Positions 9,962 through 20,896 are shown, counted from the stretch's first letter. The stretch: 64,000 nucleotides of DNA from Psychrosphaera algicola (GCF_028401425.1 NZ_JAQOMS010000002.1:2604001-2668000); one strand, 5' to 3'. The notes: a model not told the origin generated them from the sequence alone. Numbers and translations are program-made.

Positions 9962-10840
9962 ATAACGAATTGCTGTTTCAGCCACACCATTAAAGTTGTC
10001 AGCTTTGTAATGAAAAACTTTGCCTGAGTCAGGAAATTTAGTTAGTTCTGTCTCTGTCATTGTGTGTGATGCTGAAGTGATATAGACATCATTTAGCCGC
10101 GGTCCAGCAAACGTAATGTTTGTTACATAGAGCGCCGGAACTGAAACTTTTATGACTAATTTTCCTTGTTCGGAATAGCAATAGACTGCGGCACCGCCCC
10201 AGCTTGCAATCCATAAGTTGTTTTGATTATCGACGGTTAAGCCGTCAGGATAACCTTGTGAACTTGGCCACTTGATGAAAACTGATTTAGAGAAGGCATT
10301 ATGTTGTTTCGAGTATTGGATTTTATAGATTGTTCTTTCTGTACTCGATACCGAATAGATAATATCACCTGACAAATTGAACGCTGGGCCGTTGCTGACC
10401 GTATATCCAGTATCCACTGTTATGCAACTATGACTATTATCTATAGTGTATAGTCTGCCTTTGGCTTTTGTTTCCGAGTTGTCCAAAGTACCAAAATAAA
10501 GTCGCCCACTTCGGTCACATTTGGCGTCATTAAGTCTGACGTTGTTTTTAACCTCTCTGTTGCGCCAGAGGAGGGTTTTCCTTTGGGATTTAAAGCTATA
10601 GTGGAATATACCTGAATTGCATCCAATAACGAGCTTGCCATTTATATCTTTATTTACCCAGCAGATCGCTTCATCAAATTCTTGTATGGTAATGGATTGA
10701 TTATTTAAGTCTTGACGGAACAGCCGAGGTTGCAGGATATCTACCCAGTACAACGCCATTTCATGCGAACAAAAGTAAAGACCTTCGCCTAAGCGCGCAA
10801 CCGGGACATCTAGGGTAGCAACGTAAGTTAGTTCAGTCAT
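9947..10840 (-). CDS. SMP-30/gluconolactonase family sugar lactonase
   Basis: 297 residues, full length for the family, which are six-bladed beta-propellers hydrolysing sugar-1,4/1,5-lactones in the cytoplasm. Metal-site markers are visible: RLGEGLYF (Glu), NNVRLNDAKCD (Asn/Asp), VSNGPAF (Asn) and YPDGLTVD (Asp). There is no signal peptide. It is the last gene of a minus-strand series GntR-SDR-permease-lactonase, and with the SDR could oxidise a sugar (L-arabinose is the natural guess) to the aldonate. No aldonate dehydratase lies in the window, so the fate of the product is unknown. The frame is intact. Confidence 0.82.
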   Translation of the reverse strand: MTELTYVATLDVPVARLGEGLYFCSHEMALYWVDILQPRLFRQDLNNQSITIQEFDEAICWVNKDINGKLVIGCNSGIFHYSFKSQRKTLLWRNREVKNNVRLNDAKCDRSGRLYFGTLDNSETKAKGRLYTIDNSHSCITVDTGYTVSNGPAFNLSGDIIYSVSSTERTIYKIQYSKQHNAFSKSVFIKWPSSQGYPDGLTVDNQNNLWIASWGGAAVYCYSEQGKLVIKVSVPALYVTNITFAGPRLNDVYITSASHTMTETELTKFPDSGKVFHYKADNFNGVAETAIRYLPKS

Positions 10841-10862
10841 AAAAGTAAGCTGTGTTGACGTT

Positions 10863-11565
10863 TTACGTAATTAACAGCATACCGGAAATTGTCGCAACGA
10901 GTAAAACAAGAATTCGCATGAGTTTTGGGTTAATAAGATTATTGATAAAATTAGACAAACATATTCCTATTAAGATCGCCGGCGCCAATTGCAGAAAGTG
11001 TATAAAATCTTGAGTACTTGCCTTGCCAGCCAATAAAAGTGCAATAATTGCGATCGCATTGAGATAAACAAAGAAGATACTTAAATTGGCTTTAACCGTC
11101 GATTTTTCCTCGGATTGATATAATAGCCCCATTGGCGCACCTCCAGCGGACGTGATAGTGCCCATGACACCAGATACAAACGAAGCGACCAGACTGCTGA
11201 CGTAATTGACTTTTGGCTTAATTCCTAACACAGACAATGAGACCGCAAGTAACACTAGAAAACCAAAAATTTTCTGGTACTGCTCAATAGATATAAGCCC
11301 AATGAATATCGCTGCGAAAAATACACCAAACGTACCGCCAATCAATGACAGTTTCGTTTGAGATACATCAATTTTGTCTTTGAATTTCAAGGATAGGATA
11401 ACCGTATTTAACAGAGCAAGCAGGATCATTGGCCCTAGCACCAACTCAGGGTCGATGAGAAACACCAATGGTGCACTTAAAAGCCCTAATCCAAAGCCGA
11501 CTAAGGCTCTGTAGACAGGCTCCAAAGATAATGATGATGTACAGTAAATAAAATTCAGAACTCAC
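10863..11565 (-). CDS. TauE/SafE-family membrane permease
   Basis: About 233 residues of mostly hydrophobic sequence with seven or eight TM segments and the family hallmark near residue 130 (VSGVMGTITSAGGAPMGLL), repeated in weaker form at the N-terminus (VGFGLGLLSAPL). TauE/SafE proteins carry sulfite, sulfoacetate or other small anions. GTG at 11565 restores the normal N-terminus (YLLYIIIIFGACLQSL); a single-base shift near 11515 separates it from the main frame. It lies between the SDR and lactonase genes, and a FadR-type operator is 24 bases upstream, so it belongs to the arabinose regulon. It may export the aldonic acid or sulfate released from a sulfated arabinan; both are inference. 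Confidence 0.75.
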
Positions 11566-11588
11566 AAAACAAAATACTTTAACTAATA

Positions 11589-11599
11589 TTGTATTACAA
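11589..11599. promoter_or_regulatory. Putative GntR operator: TTGTATTACAA
   Basis: Perfect palindrome TTGTA-T-TACAA, matching the FadR-subfamily pattern TNGTNNNACNA exactly. It sits 24 bases before the permease start, in a position to block transcription. First of nine related sites in the locus. Confidence 0.65.
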
Positions 11600-11661
11600 T
11601 AGTATTCTGTGAGCACAAATAGTCAATTAATAATTTTATTAATTTCAGTTATTAAATTTAA

Positions 11662-12434
11662 TTAAATCCAACCCGCGTCGATTATTAACGTTGTTGCGGT
11701 CATCATTTTACTGTCATCTGATGCCAAAAATAATGCAGCTTTGGCAATATCGATAGGCTCTAACGCTTTATGTATGCATTGGGCTTCTTGTGTTTTTTCG
11801 GCGACGTCTGGGCTTAACCATTTGGCAATTTGTTTGTCGGTTTTCACCCAACCTGGAATAAGGGTATTGACTCTAATGTGGTCGTTACCAAAATTAGAGG
11901 CTAAACTTCGTGTTAACCCTTCAATAGCGGCCTTAGCTGTAGTGTATAAAGGCATTCCTGACTGTTTTCGACGCCAGCTTGCTGAGCCCAAATTGATGAT
12001 GGAGCCACCGTGATTTTTCATAAATGGGTGGACAGCTTGTGCCGCAAAAAATAGGGTTTTAGGTTAATGGCAATCGAATGATCCCAGTAGTCTTCATTTA
12101 CGGTGTCAATCCGGTGCCTTTCATCATTCGCCGCATTGTTGACCAGAATATCAATTTGCCCATGTTTTTTAGCACTATCTGCAATGATGTTTTGTAACTC
12201 AGAAATTTTGGTTACGTCACATTCAATGTATTGAACCTCTAGACCTAGTTCGGTTAAGTGGTTTGCGACTTTACTGGCATTTACCTTATCAATATCGACA
12301 AAGGTTACCTTAGCGCCTTGGTAACACAATTGTTTAACTATTACGGCGCCAATGCCTGTGGCTCCACCCGTAACAAAGGCTAATTTGTTTTTTAACGAAG
12401 GATAAATCGCTTGGTCATTGCTGGTAGGGATCAT
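11662..12434 (-). CDS. SDR-family sugar dehydrogenase
   Basis: About 257 residues, classical short-chain dehydrogenase. The cofactor motif TGGATGIG lies near residue 22, VDID (acidic end of strand beta-2) suggests NAD, NNAAN near 105, catalytic Ser in LGSASW near 145, and YTTAK (Tyr-Lys) near 160; the C-terminus has the usual PGWV and LIIDAGWI segments. Relatives oxidise glucose, galactose, arabinose or fucose at C1. The frame breaks near 12048 in a run of T: one extra T joins NLKPYFF to AAQAVHPFMK. It follows the regulator gene by 12 bases and precedes a permease and a lactonase, which supports sugar-to-lactone oxidation; L-arabinose 1-dehydrogenase is likely but not shown. Confidence 0.82.
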
Positions 12435-12446
12435 AAATGCTCGTTT

Positions 12447-13162
12447 TTACTTACTATGTGTTGAACTGATCTTTTCGTCAATAAGCACCATAGCTTCATC
12501 AATTAAATAAGCCATCATATTTTTTGCTCGTTCCGCTTCACCATTATAAATTGCTGAGTAAACTTTGTGATGTTCCTCTACAATCGACAACCGGTTTCCT
12601 TTTGCAGGTGTAGTATGCTGAATACTGACTGACAAAGCTGTGCTGATGAACTCTTTAAGTTGCGCAAAAATCGGTTGCCACTGGCTTGTAAGATAGACGA
12701 ATGAAAAGCTAAATCAGAATCAAACATTGACGCATCGTCAATTTTTGCGGCTTTCTCCATTTCATCAAGCGCATTCTTAATGTTTTTGATGAGTTCTTTA
12801 TCACCATTTTTGGCCGCTAACGCGGCGGCTTGCGGTTCAATCGCCATGCGCACCTGTAAAAACTCTTTTAGTACAAATAGAGAAGGACTATTTTGCAATA
12901 ACCATTCTAATACCCGGGTGTCATAAAGGTTCCAGTTTTCAGCCGGTTCGACTCTGATCCCTTGGCGGGGTTTAGAGGAAATTAACCCTTTTGCCGTTAA
13001 CATTTTTACGGCCTCTCTTACGGCGGTTCGGCTAACTTTATAATGCTCACAAAGTTGCGCTTCTGTTGGAAGGTTTGACCCCGCTGCATATTTCTCTGAA
13101 ATAATTTCTTTACCTAAGGCATCAGTTACTTGCTCTGATAGGTTATTTTTTGACACTGCCAT
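12447..13162 (-). CDS. FadR-subfamily GntR transcriptional regulator (probable arabinose regulator)
   Basis: About 238 residues. The N-terminal winged helix (about 8-75) carries the GntR signature TEAQLCEHYKVSRTAVREAV and RQGIRVEP; the rest is an all-helical FCD ligand domain with metal-binding positions FDSDLAFHSSIL (Asp, His) and EEHHKVYSAI (His). Such proteins bind sugars or organic acids. The frame breaks near 12680 at a G pair and resumes as QPIFAQLKEFISTALS. The gene is divergent from the SSS symporter and heads an SDR operon. Nine palindromes fitting the FadR-type operator lie upstream of the locus genes, so this is the likely master regulator, comparable in role to the GntR-type AraR described in other gammaproteobacteria. 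Confidence 0.87.
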
Positions 13163-13314
13163 AATGTTAATGCGTCCTATTCATAACTATTTTTAAGATA
13201 ATAACATAATAATTTGTAAGGCAAACTCCAATTGTTGCGAGTGTATTCCACTCATGAATAAGAATAAATAACAAATAGTGACCTTAGTTTTTGGTTTAAA
13301 TTTTAATATTATTA

Positions 13315-13325
13315 TTATAGTATAA
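13315..13325. promoter_or_regulatory. Putative GntR operator: TTATAGTATAA
   Basis: Perfect palindrome TTATA-G-TATAA, 28 bases before the SSS symporter and about 150 before the divergent regulator gene; could serve autoregulation. Confidence 0.55.
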
Positions 13326-13352
13326 ATAATAATTTTACTGAGGATAATAATA

Positions 13353-14986
13353 ATGATTGAACTTAGTTGGCTCGATTGGGCCGTTTTAGCGGGGTTTTTC
13401 TTGTTATTGATAGGCGTTGTTGCTCTGTCAATGCGAGATAGAGAAGAAGATACAGCGGATTACTTTTTAGCTGGCAGAAATGCAACTTGGTTAGTGATAG
13501 GTGCGTCTATCTTCGCCTCAAATATCGGTTCGGAGCATTTAGTCGGCCTTTCAGGAGCGGGGGCATCATCAGGAATGGCGCTTGCTCATTGGGAGTTACA
13601 GTCGTACATCATACTTTTATTGGGCTGGTTTTTGTACCATTTTATTGGAGCTCAAAAGTTTACACTATGCCAGAGTTTTTGGAGCGACGATTCTCAGAAC
13701 GTTGCCGAACGTTCTTAGCGGCAATTTCAATTATTAGTTATGTGTTAACTAAGGTAGCCGTTACGGTTTATGCAGGGGCGCTGGTTTTGCAAACTTTATT
13801 AGGTATAGATTCCGTTTGGGGTATCGACTTTTTCTGGGTTGCGGCTGTAGGTATGGTGGTTGTGACTGGGATTTATACGGTATTAGGCGGCATGAAGGCA
13901 ATTATGTGGACTTCAGTACTGCAAACACCTGTACTTCTGATTGGTTCAATCATTATCGTTTGGTTAGGCCTGGATAAAGTCGGAGGTTGGGCAGAAGTAG
14001 AGCGAATTAACGCAGCCAATATGCACTTGATCCGACCTTGGGATGACCCCGAGTTTCCATGGCCGGGTGTTCTCTTTGGCTCATTTATTATTGGATTTTG
14101 GTACTGGTGTACTGATCAATATATTGTTCAACGTATCCTGTCTGCAAAAGGGATTAAAGAAGCTAGGCGCGGGACTATGTTTGCAGGTTATCTGAAGTTA
14201 TTGCCTGTGTTTATATTCTTAGTTCCATAGGCATGATCGCTTTTGCACTTCAGCAAAAAGGGCTGATCAGTTATGACTCTTCAGATGCAGCATTTGCAAC
14301 CTTAGTGTCTGAACTTTTACCAGCTGGGGTAAAAGGCATAGTGATTGGCGGCTTATTGGCAGCCTTAATGTCTTCGTTAGCATCACTGTTTAATTCATCT
14401 GCGACTTTATTCACTATCGATTTTTACAAGAGGTTTAAACCCCAATCTTCCGAAAAGAGTTGTTGCAAGTCGGTAGATTGGCAACGGTTGGAATTGTAAT
14501 TTTGGGGATGCTTTGGATACCACTGATGTTAGCATTATCAGCGAATTTGTTTGAGTACCTTCAACAAGTGCAGGCACTAATCGCACCTATGGAATAGCCG
14601 CGGTCTTTTTGCTTGGTATTTGCAGTAAACGGATCACTGAGGCGGCCGCATTTTGGGGGCTTGTGATTGGATTTATTTTGGGCATGTTAAGGCTCGTATT
14701 GAGTTTCTTCGCTGAACAAGTTGAGTCTATTGCCTTAATTGGTTGGTTCGCGAACGAAAACTGGCTCTATATTTGTATATTTTTGTTTATTGTTATTTCG
14801 CTTTTAATGCTTGTTCTGAGCTTAGTCACTCCACGGAAATCGCTACAAGAACTAAAAGGTTTAACCTTCACTACGATGCCTAAAGAACAATTAGAAGAAG
14901 TAAAAGCCGGTGTCGACAAATGGGACTATATCCATACGGCAGGCATAATCGGCATCACAGTGTTTATCTATTGGCGCTTTTTCTAA
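13353..14986 (+). CDS. SGLT-type solute:sodium symporter (probable arabinose importer)
   Basis: About 544 residues in repaired frame, typical for the SSS family, with a GAGGA ribosome site. Around 13 membrane segments are visible, with the hallmark ASIFASNIGSEHLVGLSGAGA near residue 55, YTMPEFLERRF near 105 and YWCTDQYIVQRILSAK near 255 (the SGLT Gln/Trp sugar region), then LMSSLASLFNSSATLF. Close relatives cotransport galactose, glucose or arabinose with sodium across the inner membrane. The frame breaks near 13635, 14225, 14455 and 14595; each shift continues the same family alignment and most are in short runs. It is divergent from the GntR gene and carries an operator in its promoter. Confidence 0.86.
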
Positions 14987-15026
14987 CCATTTTCCCGTTG
15001 TTGATTGTCAGGTCGACACACCTTTT

Positions 15027-15053
15027 AGGCGCTATTAATTAGCGTCTTTTTTT
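15027..15053 (+). terminator. Rho-independent terminator of the symporter gene
   Basis: AGGCGCT pairs with AGCGTCT around a 7-base loop and is followed by a run of T, 40 bases past the symporter stop and abutting the convergent GH43 stop. Confidence 0.65.
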
Positions 15054-16051
15054 AATCGCTCATTTCTGGTCTCAGTTGGGGAAAACCATTTTTATCCCAT
15101 TGAATTACTCGCGCTCTCGCGTGACGATTAGGATCGGTGAGTGGCGTCCCCTGTAAGTCTTTGTAGTCGCGAGCATGATAGATGAGTAGATCTGTTTTGC
15201 CATCTTCGGCAATGACAAAACTGTTATGACCTGGGCCATAGCGATTGACGGATTCATTGGTTCCAAAAATGGGATTTGGGGATTTATTCCAACTTTTAGG
15301 GTCCATCAAATTATCTTCTGGATTAGCCCAAAGTAAACCCATTGCATATCTGTCATCTGTGGCGCTGGCCGAATAAGCGACAAATACCTTATTATTTCGG
15401 ATCAGTACAGCGGCGCCTTCGTTAACTTTATAACCTTGAATCTCCCAATTCAGCTCCGGTTTCGACAGTTCGATCACTTCGCCCTTGATGGTCGTTGGAT
15501 CAGACATTTCTGCCATCCACAATGCAGAGTTGTATGTGGCTGTTGGGTCTTGTTGAGCCCAAATTAAGTAGCGCTTACCTTTGTGCTCAAAGGTGGTTGC
15601 ATCAAGCGCAAAGGTATCCCATGGTGTTTTGATTTGTCCTAAGTTAGTCCATGAGCCTTGCATAGGATCTGGATGGTCATTTCTTAATACAAACATTCTA
15701 ATATGAAATGGTCGATCTCTTTCGCCAGCAGCAAAGTATATATACCATGATCCATCAATTTTATGCAGTTCAGGCGCCCAGATGTTAAGGCTTAAAGGAC
15801 CTGTTTGATTTTTTGCCAGATCACCTTAGGGCGGGCCAACTTTAAATCATTAAGTCGGCAGGCTTGTCTGAGTTCTATGTTGTCAAATTTAGGAGACGAA
15901 CCAATGAATGTATAACAACCCGTTTCTTTATGTTTATATAAAAAGGATCGGCCCTCTGGGTTACGATAGGGTTGTCGTACAATAGTGTACCGTGAGATTG
16001 GGTACCTACTATACTCGCGCAAAGGCAAGTTAAGGTTGCTAATCGTTTCAT
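15052..16051 (-). CDS. Secreted GH43 exo-alpha-L-arabinofuranosidase-like enzyme
   Basis: About 332 residues. ATG at 16051 gives a signal peptide MKRLATLTCLCASIVGTQSH. The five-bladed GH43 propeller is recognised by TQRADPFLYKH (catalytic base Asp), the APELHKIDGSWYIYFAAGE strand, FALDATTF (second Asp), YKVNEGAAVL (acid Glu) and RYGPGHNSFV. The pattern RADP...IELRQA is shared with the enzyme at 19933, as in exo-1,5-L-arabinofuranosidases (GH43_26-like; subfamily not verified). Frame breaks near 15945 (run of T) and near 15800 are single-base. It is divergent from the endo-arabinanase gene at 16145 with one operator between them. Location should be periplasmic. Confidence 0.85.
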
Positions 16052-16104
16052 TAAATACCTCTGTTTTATGAAATTACAATTGAAAAACCATGATTAAAAT
16101 ACTA

Positions 16105-16115
16105 TTGTAATATAA
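16105..16115. promoter_or_regulatory. Putative GntR operator: TTGTAATATAA
   Basis: Near-palindrome in the 94-base gap between divergent GH43 genes (54 and 30 bases from their starts), so one site could control both. Confidence 0.55.
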
Positions 16116-16144
16116 ATGTATTGTCCATCAACAAAGAGAATTTT

Positions 16145-17177
16145 ATGAGTTTAAGAATAGAAGTATTATTCCAGCACTTTACTAGGCTGTTATGTTTGAC
16201 CGCATTCGTGACATTAGGTGCCTGTGCGAAACAGGTCGAAGTTCACGACCCGGTTATGATTAAGGCTGACGACACATATTATGTGTTTAGTACCGGACCG
16301 GGGATTACTTACTACCGGTCGAAGGATATGAAAAATTGGCAGCTTGTTGGCCGAGTTTTTAAGGATGAGCCGAGCTGGGCACGGCGAGTAGCTCCTGAGT
16401 TTAACGGCCATTTGTGGGCCCCCGATATTTACCATAAAGCGGGTAAATATTATTTGTATTATTCTGTCTCAGCGTTTGGTAAAAATACGTCTGGAATTGG
16501 CGTTGCGGTAACAAAGTCGTTAGAGCCTAACTCGCCTGATTATGGCTGGGTAGATTACGGTATTGTGATCCAGTCAGTACCAAATCGTGATCATTGGAAC
16601 GCAATTGATCCCGCAATCGTCGAAGACGAAAATGGACAAACTTGGATGACGTTTGGCTCATTTTGGGATGGCATGAAGTTAGTTAAGTTAGACGATGATT
16701 TAGTAAGGCTTGCGGAGCCACAAGAATGGCATACCATTTCGGCGCGTCAACGCTCACATAACCTTGATACTGCAGAGCCTTAGCGACGCCGCCGTTGAAG
16801 CCCCATTTATCTTTAAGAAAAACGGATTCTATTACCAGTTTATTTCGTTTGATAAATGTTGCCGTGGGCTCGACAGTACTTACAATGTTAGAGTCGGGCG
16901 CTCTAAGTCGGTAACAGGCCCTTATTTGGACAAAAATGGTGTTGATATGAATCATGGTGGAGGCTCCTTGGTTATTTCCGGCAACGATAATTGGGTTGCG
17001 TTGGGGCATAACTCGGCATACACCTTTGATGGGAAAGACTATCTGGTACTTCATGCGTACGAAACTGCAGATAACGCGCTGCAAAAGCTCCGTATTTTGG
17101 AAATGTCTTGGCAGGGTGGTTGGCCAACGGTTGATGCCAGCGACCTAGATAAAAATATAACCCAGTTAATCGAATAA
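16145..17177 (+). CDS. GH43 endo-1,5-alpha-L-arabinanase, lipoprotein
   Basis: About 343 residues. ATG at 16145 is preferred over TTG 16121; the leader ends in the lipobox LGAC (Cys about 26), predicting an outer-membrane lipoprotein. GH43 markers in order: VEVHDPVMIK (base Asp), WAPDIYHKAGKYYLYYSVS, WNAIDPAIVEDE (second Asp), AAVEAPFIFK (acid Glu), then KCCRGLDSTYNVRVGRS and LGHNSAYTF, the set seen in endo-arabinanases (GH43_5-like). It should cut arabinan backbone at the cell surface or periplasm. One frameshift near 16783 in a TT pair: dropping one T joins DTAEP to SDAAVEAPF. It has its own terminator at 17205. Confidence 0.88.
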
Positions 17178-17204
17178 ACCATACTCCCCTAATTGAGGAA
17201 TTTT

Positions 17205-17240
17205 AAGCGGCCATTTCCATTGGAACTGAGCCGCTTTTTT
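17205..17240. terminator. Terminator after the endo-arabinanase gene
   Basis: AAGCGGC pairs with GCCGCTT and is followed by six T on the plus strand, 28 bases after the arabinanase stop. Confidence 0.75.
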
Positions 17241-17351
17241 GACGGAATTCAACAGTATTTAAAACGCTTGTTTGCTGATGTTTAATCACTTAGTTTTAAC
17301 TTAAAGCAGGAAAGCGGTTTACATTGTTGGTATTGGCCATAATTGCATCAG

Positions 17352-19906
17352 TTACCGAATTACAGAAAATTTGTAGTGTAGTATAGAGTCTGTTTTAAGA
17401 GTAAAAAACAAAGGCCAAAGCCAAGGCATAGAGTTATTGTGGAAGTAACTTTGTGTTTTTCGCGGCGTAAAAAAGGCTGCGTTTCGGCAACCTTTATCGT
17501 TTATCTGGATCTTTATTGAGTTAGGGTGACTCATTAAGCGAATTCCATAAATTCCGCCCGCGATAGACTCTGGTTTTGCATGAAACTTTAGTTCTAGAGT
17601 TTTAGCCTCTTTCATTGTCTGTGTTAATGGGTAGTCAATATAATAAAAATCATCCTGACTCGAATGTGGTTTCAAGTCGACCTCCGCCAATAACTCTCCA
17701 TTAACTTCAATGACAAAACGACGGTTTATGTCGTGTTTAAAATATTCTATTCGCAGTAATTCTGCATTTAAATCTTTATTAGAAAGCTTATAACTGAACC
17801 AACCGAACGCATCTCGCCAGTGATGTCCGTTATTAACACCAGCTCGGGTGTTATCACCTTTAAACTCATGTTCAACCTCTGGTTGTTGTTGGCTAGGAGT
17901 AACTTTGTCGATCGTTTTTGCTGCCAATTCAGCATCCTGAAGCGCTTGTTTTTTAACCTTTTTGGCATAGGCATCAAACTTTTGTTTATCGAGTTGCGGC
18001 CAATAAACCTGATGGCGACTGTCGTGTAAGCTATAAAATGGGATTAACGTGGTGGCCATGGACTCATTGGCGTTCTCAACAGTTGCGATATGTTTATCGA
18101 CTCGAAAAGCCAATGAACCCGGAATTCGAGTAATACCCGCAATAAAGTCATCCGGGCTAGCCAGCATGATTGGCAGGGCCTCGGGGGACAAGTTGGTCCC
18201 GCCGCGATATGTCCCATCCGACTGTTGTCAGCGACAAAACTGAGCTTTTCGTTTTGTAATGCTTCTACTTTATTGGCAAGTACCACTGGACCATATAATA
18301 ACGAATAGTAATCCTGACCATCTGGGAGTTGTTCGGCATAGAGCTTAGTAATTAGCTCAAAAGTTAGGGTATCGCCATCTTGCCAAGTTTGGTCAATGGC
18401 GACATAACCATTATTAAATTGCGAAGTGATCAATTTCCCATTTAGTTTGACGGCTAGTGGGGCATCTATCCAATTAGGTTGACGAATTTTGAGGGTAAAG
18501 TTTTTGGCAACTTCGACATTTACTTTTAACGAAACTTGGTTGGAGTCTGGAAATTGGGTCCTTTGGGTTATTTTAATACCTTGTTCCTGCCAATCTAAAG
18601 TTGATGGAACGAACATATTTACCAGCAGTTTTTCTCCTTGTTTGGCGTAGATAAATTCACCGTATTTACTATGATTTTCAATTCCTGAACCGACACAACA
18701 CCACATTGAATCTTCAACGGCTGAATACATTCTATAATGTCCGGGGCGCATCGAGGTAAAGTAAACTAATCCACCATGTTCTGGATGCTGTGACGACAAG
18801 ATGTGGTTATAGGTTGCTCGTTCATAGTAGTCCAAATACTTTGGTTCAGATGTGGATTTAAACAACATTAGACTGAGTTTCATCATGTTGTAAGTGTTAC
18901 AAGTTTCCGGGCCCTCAATATCTTCAATCATTGGAGTGAAGTCTTCGCTGGAGTGGAAGTGTTCACGGACGCTGTTACCACCAATCGAAACTGTGCGGTT
19001 GCCTGTTACCGTTTGCCAAAAGTATTCGGCGCCATTAATCCAATCTATATTTTTAGTGGCTTCCGCGTAGCGTAACATGCCAATAATTTTAGGGATTTGA
19101 GTATTGGCATGCAGTCCTGTTAGCTCATCTTGCTCATTTAATAATGGATTTATTATTTTCAAATGTGAGAAGCGGCGGCCTAGTTCTAGGTATTTTTCTT
19201 CGCCAGTTATTGTCGCCACGTCGACAAAGACTTCGTTTAATCCGCCATGTTCGGAATACAACATTAACTGTATTTGCTCGTCAGTTAACCCTGCAACGAG
19301 ATCCAACATCCAATCAGTGAGTTTTATTAACATTTCTCGCGCTTGTTGGTTTTTGCCAATTAAGTAGGCATCTCGCAACCCATGATAAATTTTGTCAATA
19401 TTATACAAAGGTACCCAGCGGTCATTGAGACTAAATAAGTCTGCTTTAATGGTGCCTTGGCGTATTTCCTGCCATGCTGTCAGGCCATTTGGGATACCGC
19501 CTAAATAGCCTCCCGTTCTAATTTGGGCTGCTGCTAATCTTTCAATCATATAGTCGAGTCGGCGCTTGAGATCAGGTTGACCTGTAGCCGTCCAAGCCAA
19601 ACTTAATGCTGACAAATAGTGGCCACCGATATGTCCATCTAATCCGGTGTTTTCCCAATTACCATAAGGCTCTACTTTTGATCCGATCCCGGCTTCACGT
19701 AAATAAGGAGCAAGTAACCTATCCGGCTCCATTGCCAATAAATAGCGTACATTTGTTTGCTGCGCGTGAGCCATTGGGCCATGGGTAATTCGTATTTGAT
19801 TCAGTGGGAAAGATTCTATTACCTCTTCGAAAGCGATGGTGGAGAAGGCAAATAATAAAAAGGCGCTTGATAAAAAGCGCCATTTGAAGATTTTTGTAGT
19901 TAACAT
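17352..19906 (-). CDS. GH127 beta-L-arabinofuranosidase
   Basis: About 851 residues as drawn. Signal peptide at 1-25, then an (alpha/alpha)6 barrel of the DUF1680/GH127 family. The zinc-thiolate site known from bifidobacterial HypBA1 is visible: Glu and Cys in IEGPETCNTYNMMKLS, and the vicinal Cys pair in DSMWCCVGSGIENHSKYGEF; one of these Cys is the nucleophile. Beta-sandwich domains follow. Such enzymes release beta-L-Araf from arabinooligosaccharides of plant or algal glycoproteins and pectins. A frameshift at about 18190 (GGG run) is repaired by one G. The last 50 or so codons run through a perfect terminator at 17469-17494, so the true stop is probably near 17515-17530 and hidden by another indel. 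It follows two other genes of the same operon. Confidence 0.88.
17469..17494 (-). terminator. Terminator of the GPH transporter-GH43-GH127 operon
   Basis: On the minus strand AAGGTTGC pairs with GCAGCCTT across CGAAAC and is followed by six T. It lies inside the nominal 3' end of the GH127 frame, which argues that frame is too long. Confidence 0.7.
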
Positions 19907-19932
19907 GTTTTAATTGTTTCCACTGAAATATA

Positions 19933-20895
19933 CTAAGGTTGGCCGGGTTTACCGAAAATTGGCATACCGTGTACGTCCCATTTCACTTGTTTTACATACG
20001 CATGACGATCGGGATTCCAAAGCGGATCACCTTCGATTTCTGTATAGGTGCGACTGTGATATACCAAGACGTCATTATTATTTTCATCTTTAGTAAAACT
20101 GTTGTGGTCAGGGCCGAACATTTTCACGGTGGGGTCGGTTTGAAAAACCGGTATTTGAGATTTAGTCCAACTCGCGGGGTTCAGTAGGTCTGACTTTTGA
20201 TCAGCCCATATCATACCCATGGCATAGTTTTCGTCTGTTGCACTGCCAGAATAAGTGATAAATATTTTTCCGTTTTTCTTTAATACGGAAGGCCCTTCGT
20301 TAACCCAAAAACCAATGGTTTCCCAGTCAAACTCTGGCTTAGTTAACATCACAGGTTCGCCTTTGATTTCCACCGGCGTTTTCATGGGGGCAATGTAAAG
20401 GTTTGAGTTGCCTTTTATGCCAGGACCTTTTTGGGCCCAGACATAATACAATACGTCATTATGAGTGAATGTGGTGGCATCTAGGCAGAACGTGTCGATA
20501 CCTGTATCAATTTGACCGCAAAACTCCCATTCGCCATCGACCGGATTATCATCTGAACACTTGATGGCGTACATACGGTGTTGGAAGAGATCATCTTTGA
20601 TTTCACGAGAAGGTGCCGCCGCAAAATAGACGTACCACGCACGTTGGTTAAAATGAATTTCTGGCGCCCATATTAATTCGCTGTATTGGCCAGTTTCTGG
20701 TTTGGTCCAAACTATTTCGGGTTCAGCATTAGCAAGACCTTCAATTGTTGTTGCACGGCGTAATTCAATGCCGCCATACATTGGAATTGACCCAGTAAAG
20801 TAAAAGTAGCCGTCGGTGTGTTTAAAAATATGTGGATCAGCACGTTGAGGGATTAACGGTTCATTGGTATTCATTTTTGCAGCTTGCGTGCTCAT
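19933..20895 (-). CDS. Cytoplasmic GH43 exo-alpha-L-arabinofuranosidase-like enzyme
   Basis: 320 residues, intact. ATG 20895 follows CAGGAGCT, so it is preferred over the longer start at 20919. There is no signal peptide, unlike the other GH43 proteins here. GH43 residues: IPQRADPHIFKHTDGYFYF (base Asp), WAPEIHFNQRAWYVYFAA, FCLDATTF (Asp), WVNEGPSVL (acid Glu), MFGPDHNSFTKDE. IELRRA is shared with the secreted paralogue at 15052. Its start overlaps the end of the GPH transporter, and GH127 follows by 26 bases, so it should digest arabinooligosaccharides imported by that transporter. Confidence 0.87.
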   Translation of the reverse strand: MSTQAAKMNTNEPLIPQRADPHIFKHTDGYFYFTGSIPMYGGIELRRATTIEGLANAEPEIVWTKPETGQYSELIWAPEIHFNQRAWYVYFAAAPSREIKDDLFQHRMYAIKCSDDNPVDGEWEFCGQIDTGIDTFCLDATTFTHNDVLYYVWAQKGPGIKGNSNLYIAPMKTPVEIKGEPVMLTKPEFDWETIGFWVNEGPSVLKKNGKIFITYSGSATDENYAMGMIWADQKSDLLNPASWTKSQIPVFQTDPTVKMFGPDHNSFTKDENNNDVLVYHSRTYTEIEGDPLWNPDRHAYVKQVKWDVHGMPIFGKPGQP

Positions 20896-20896
20896 A

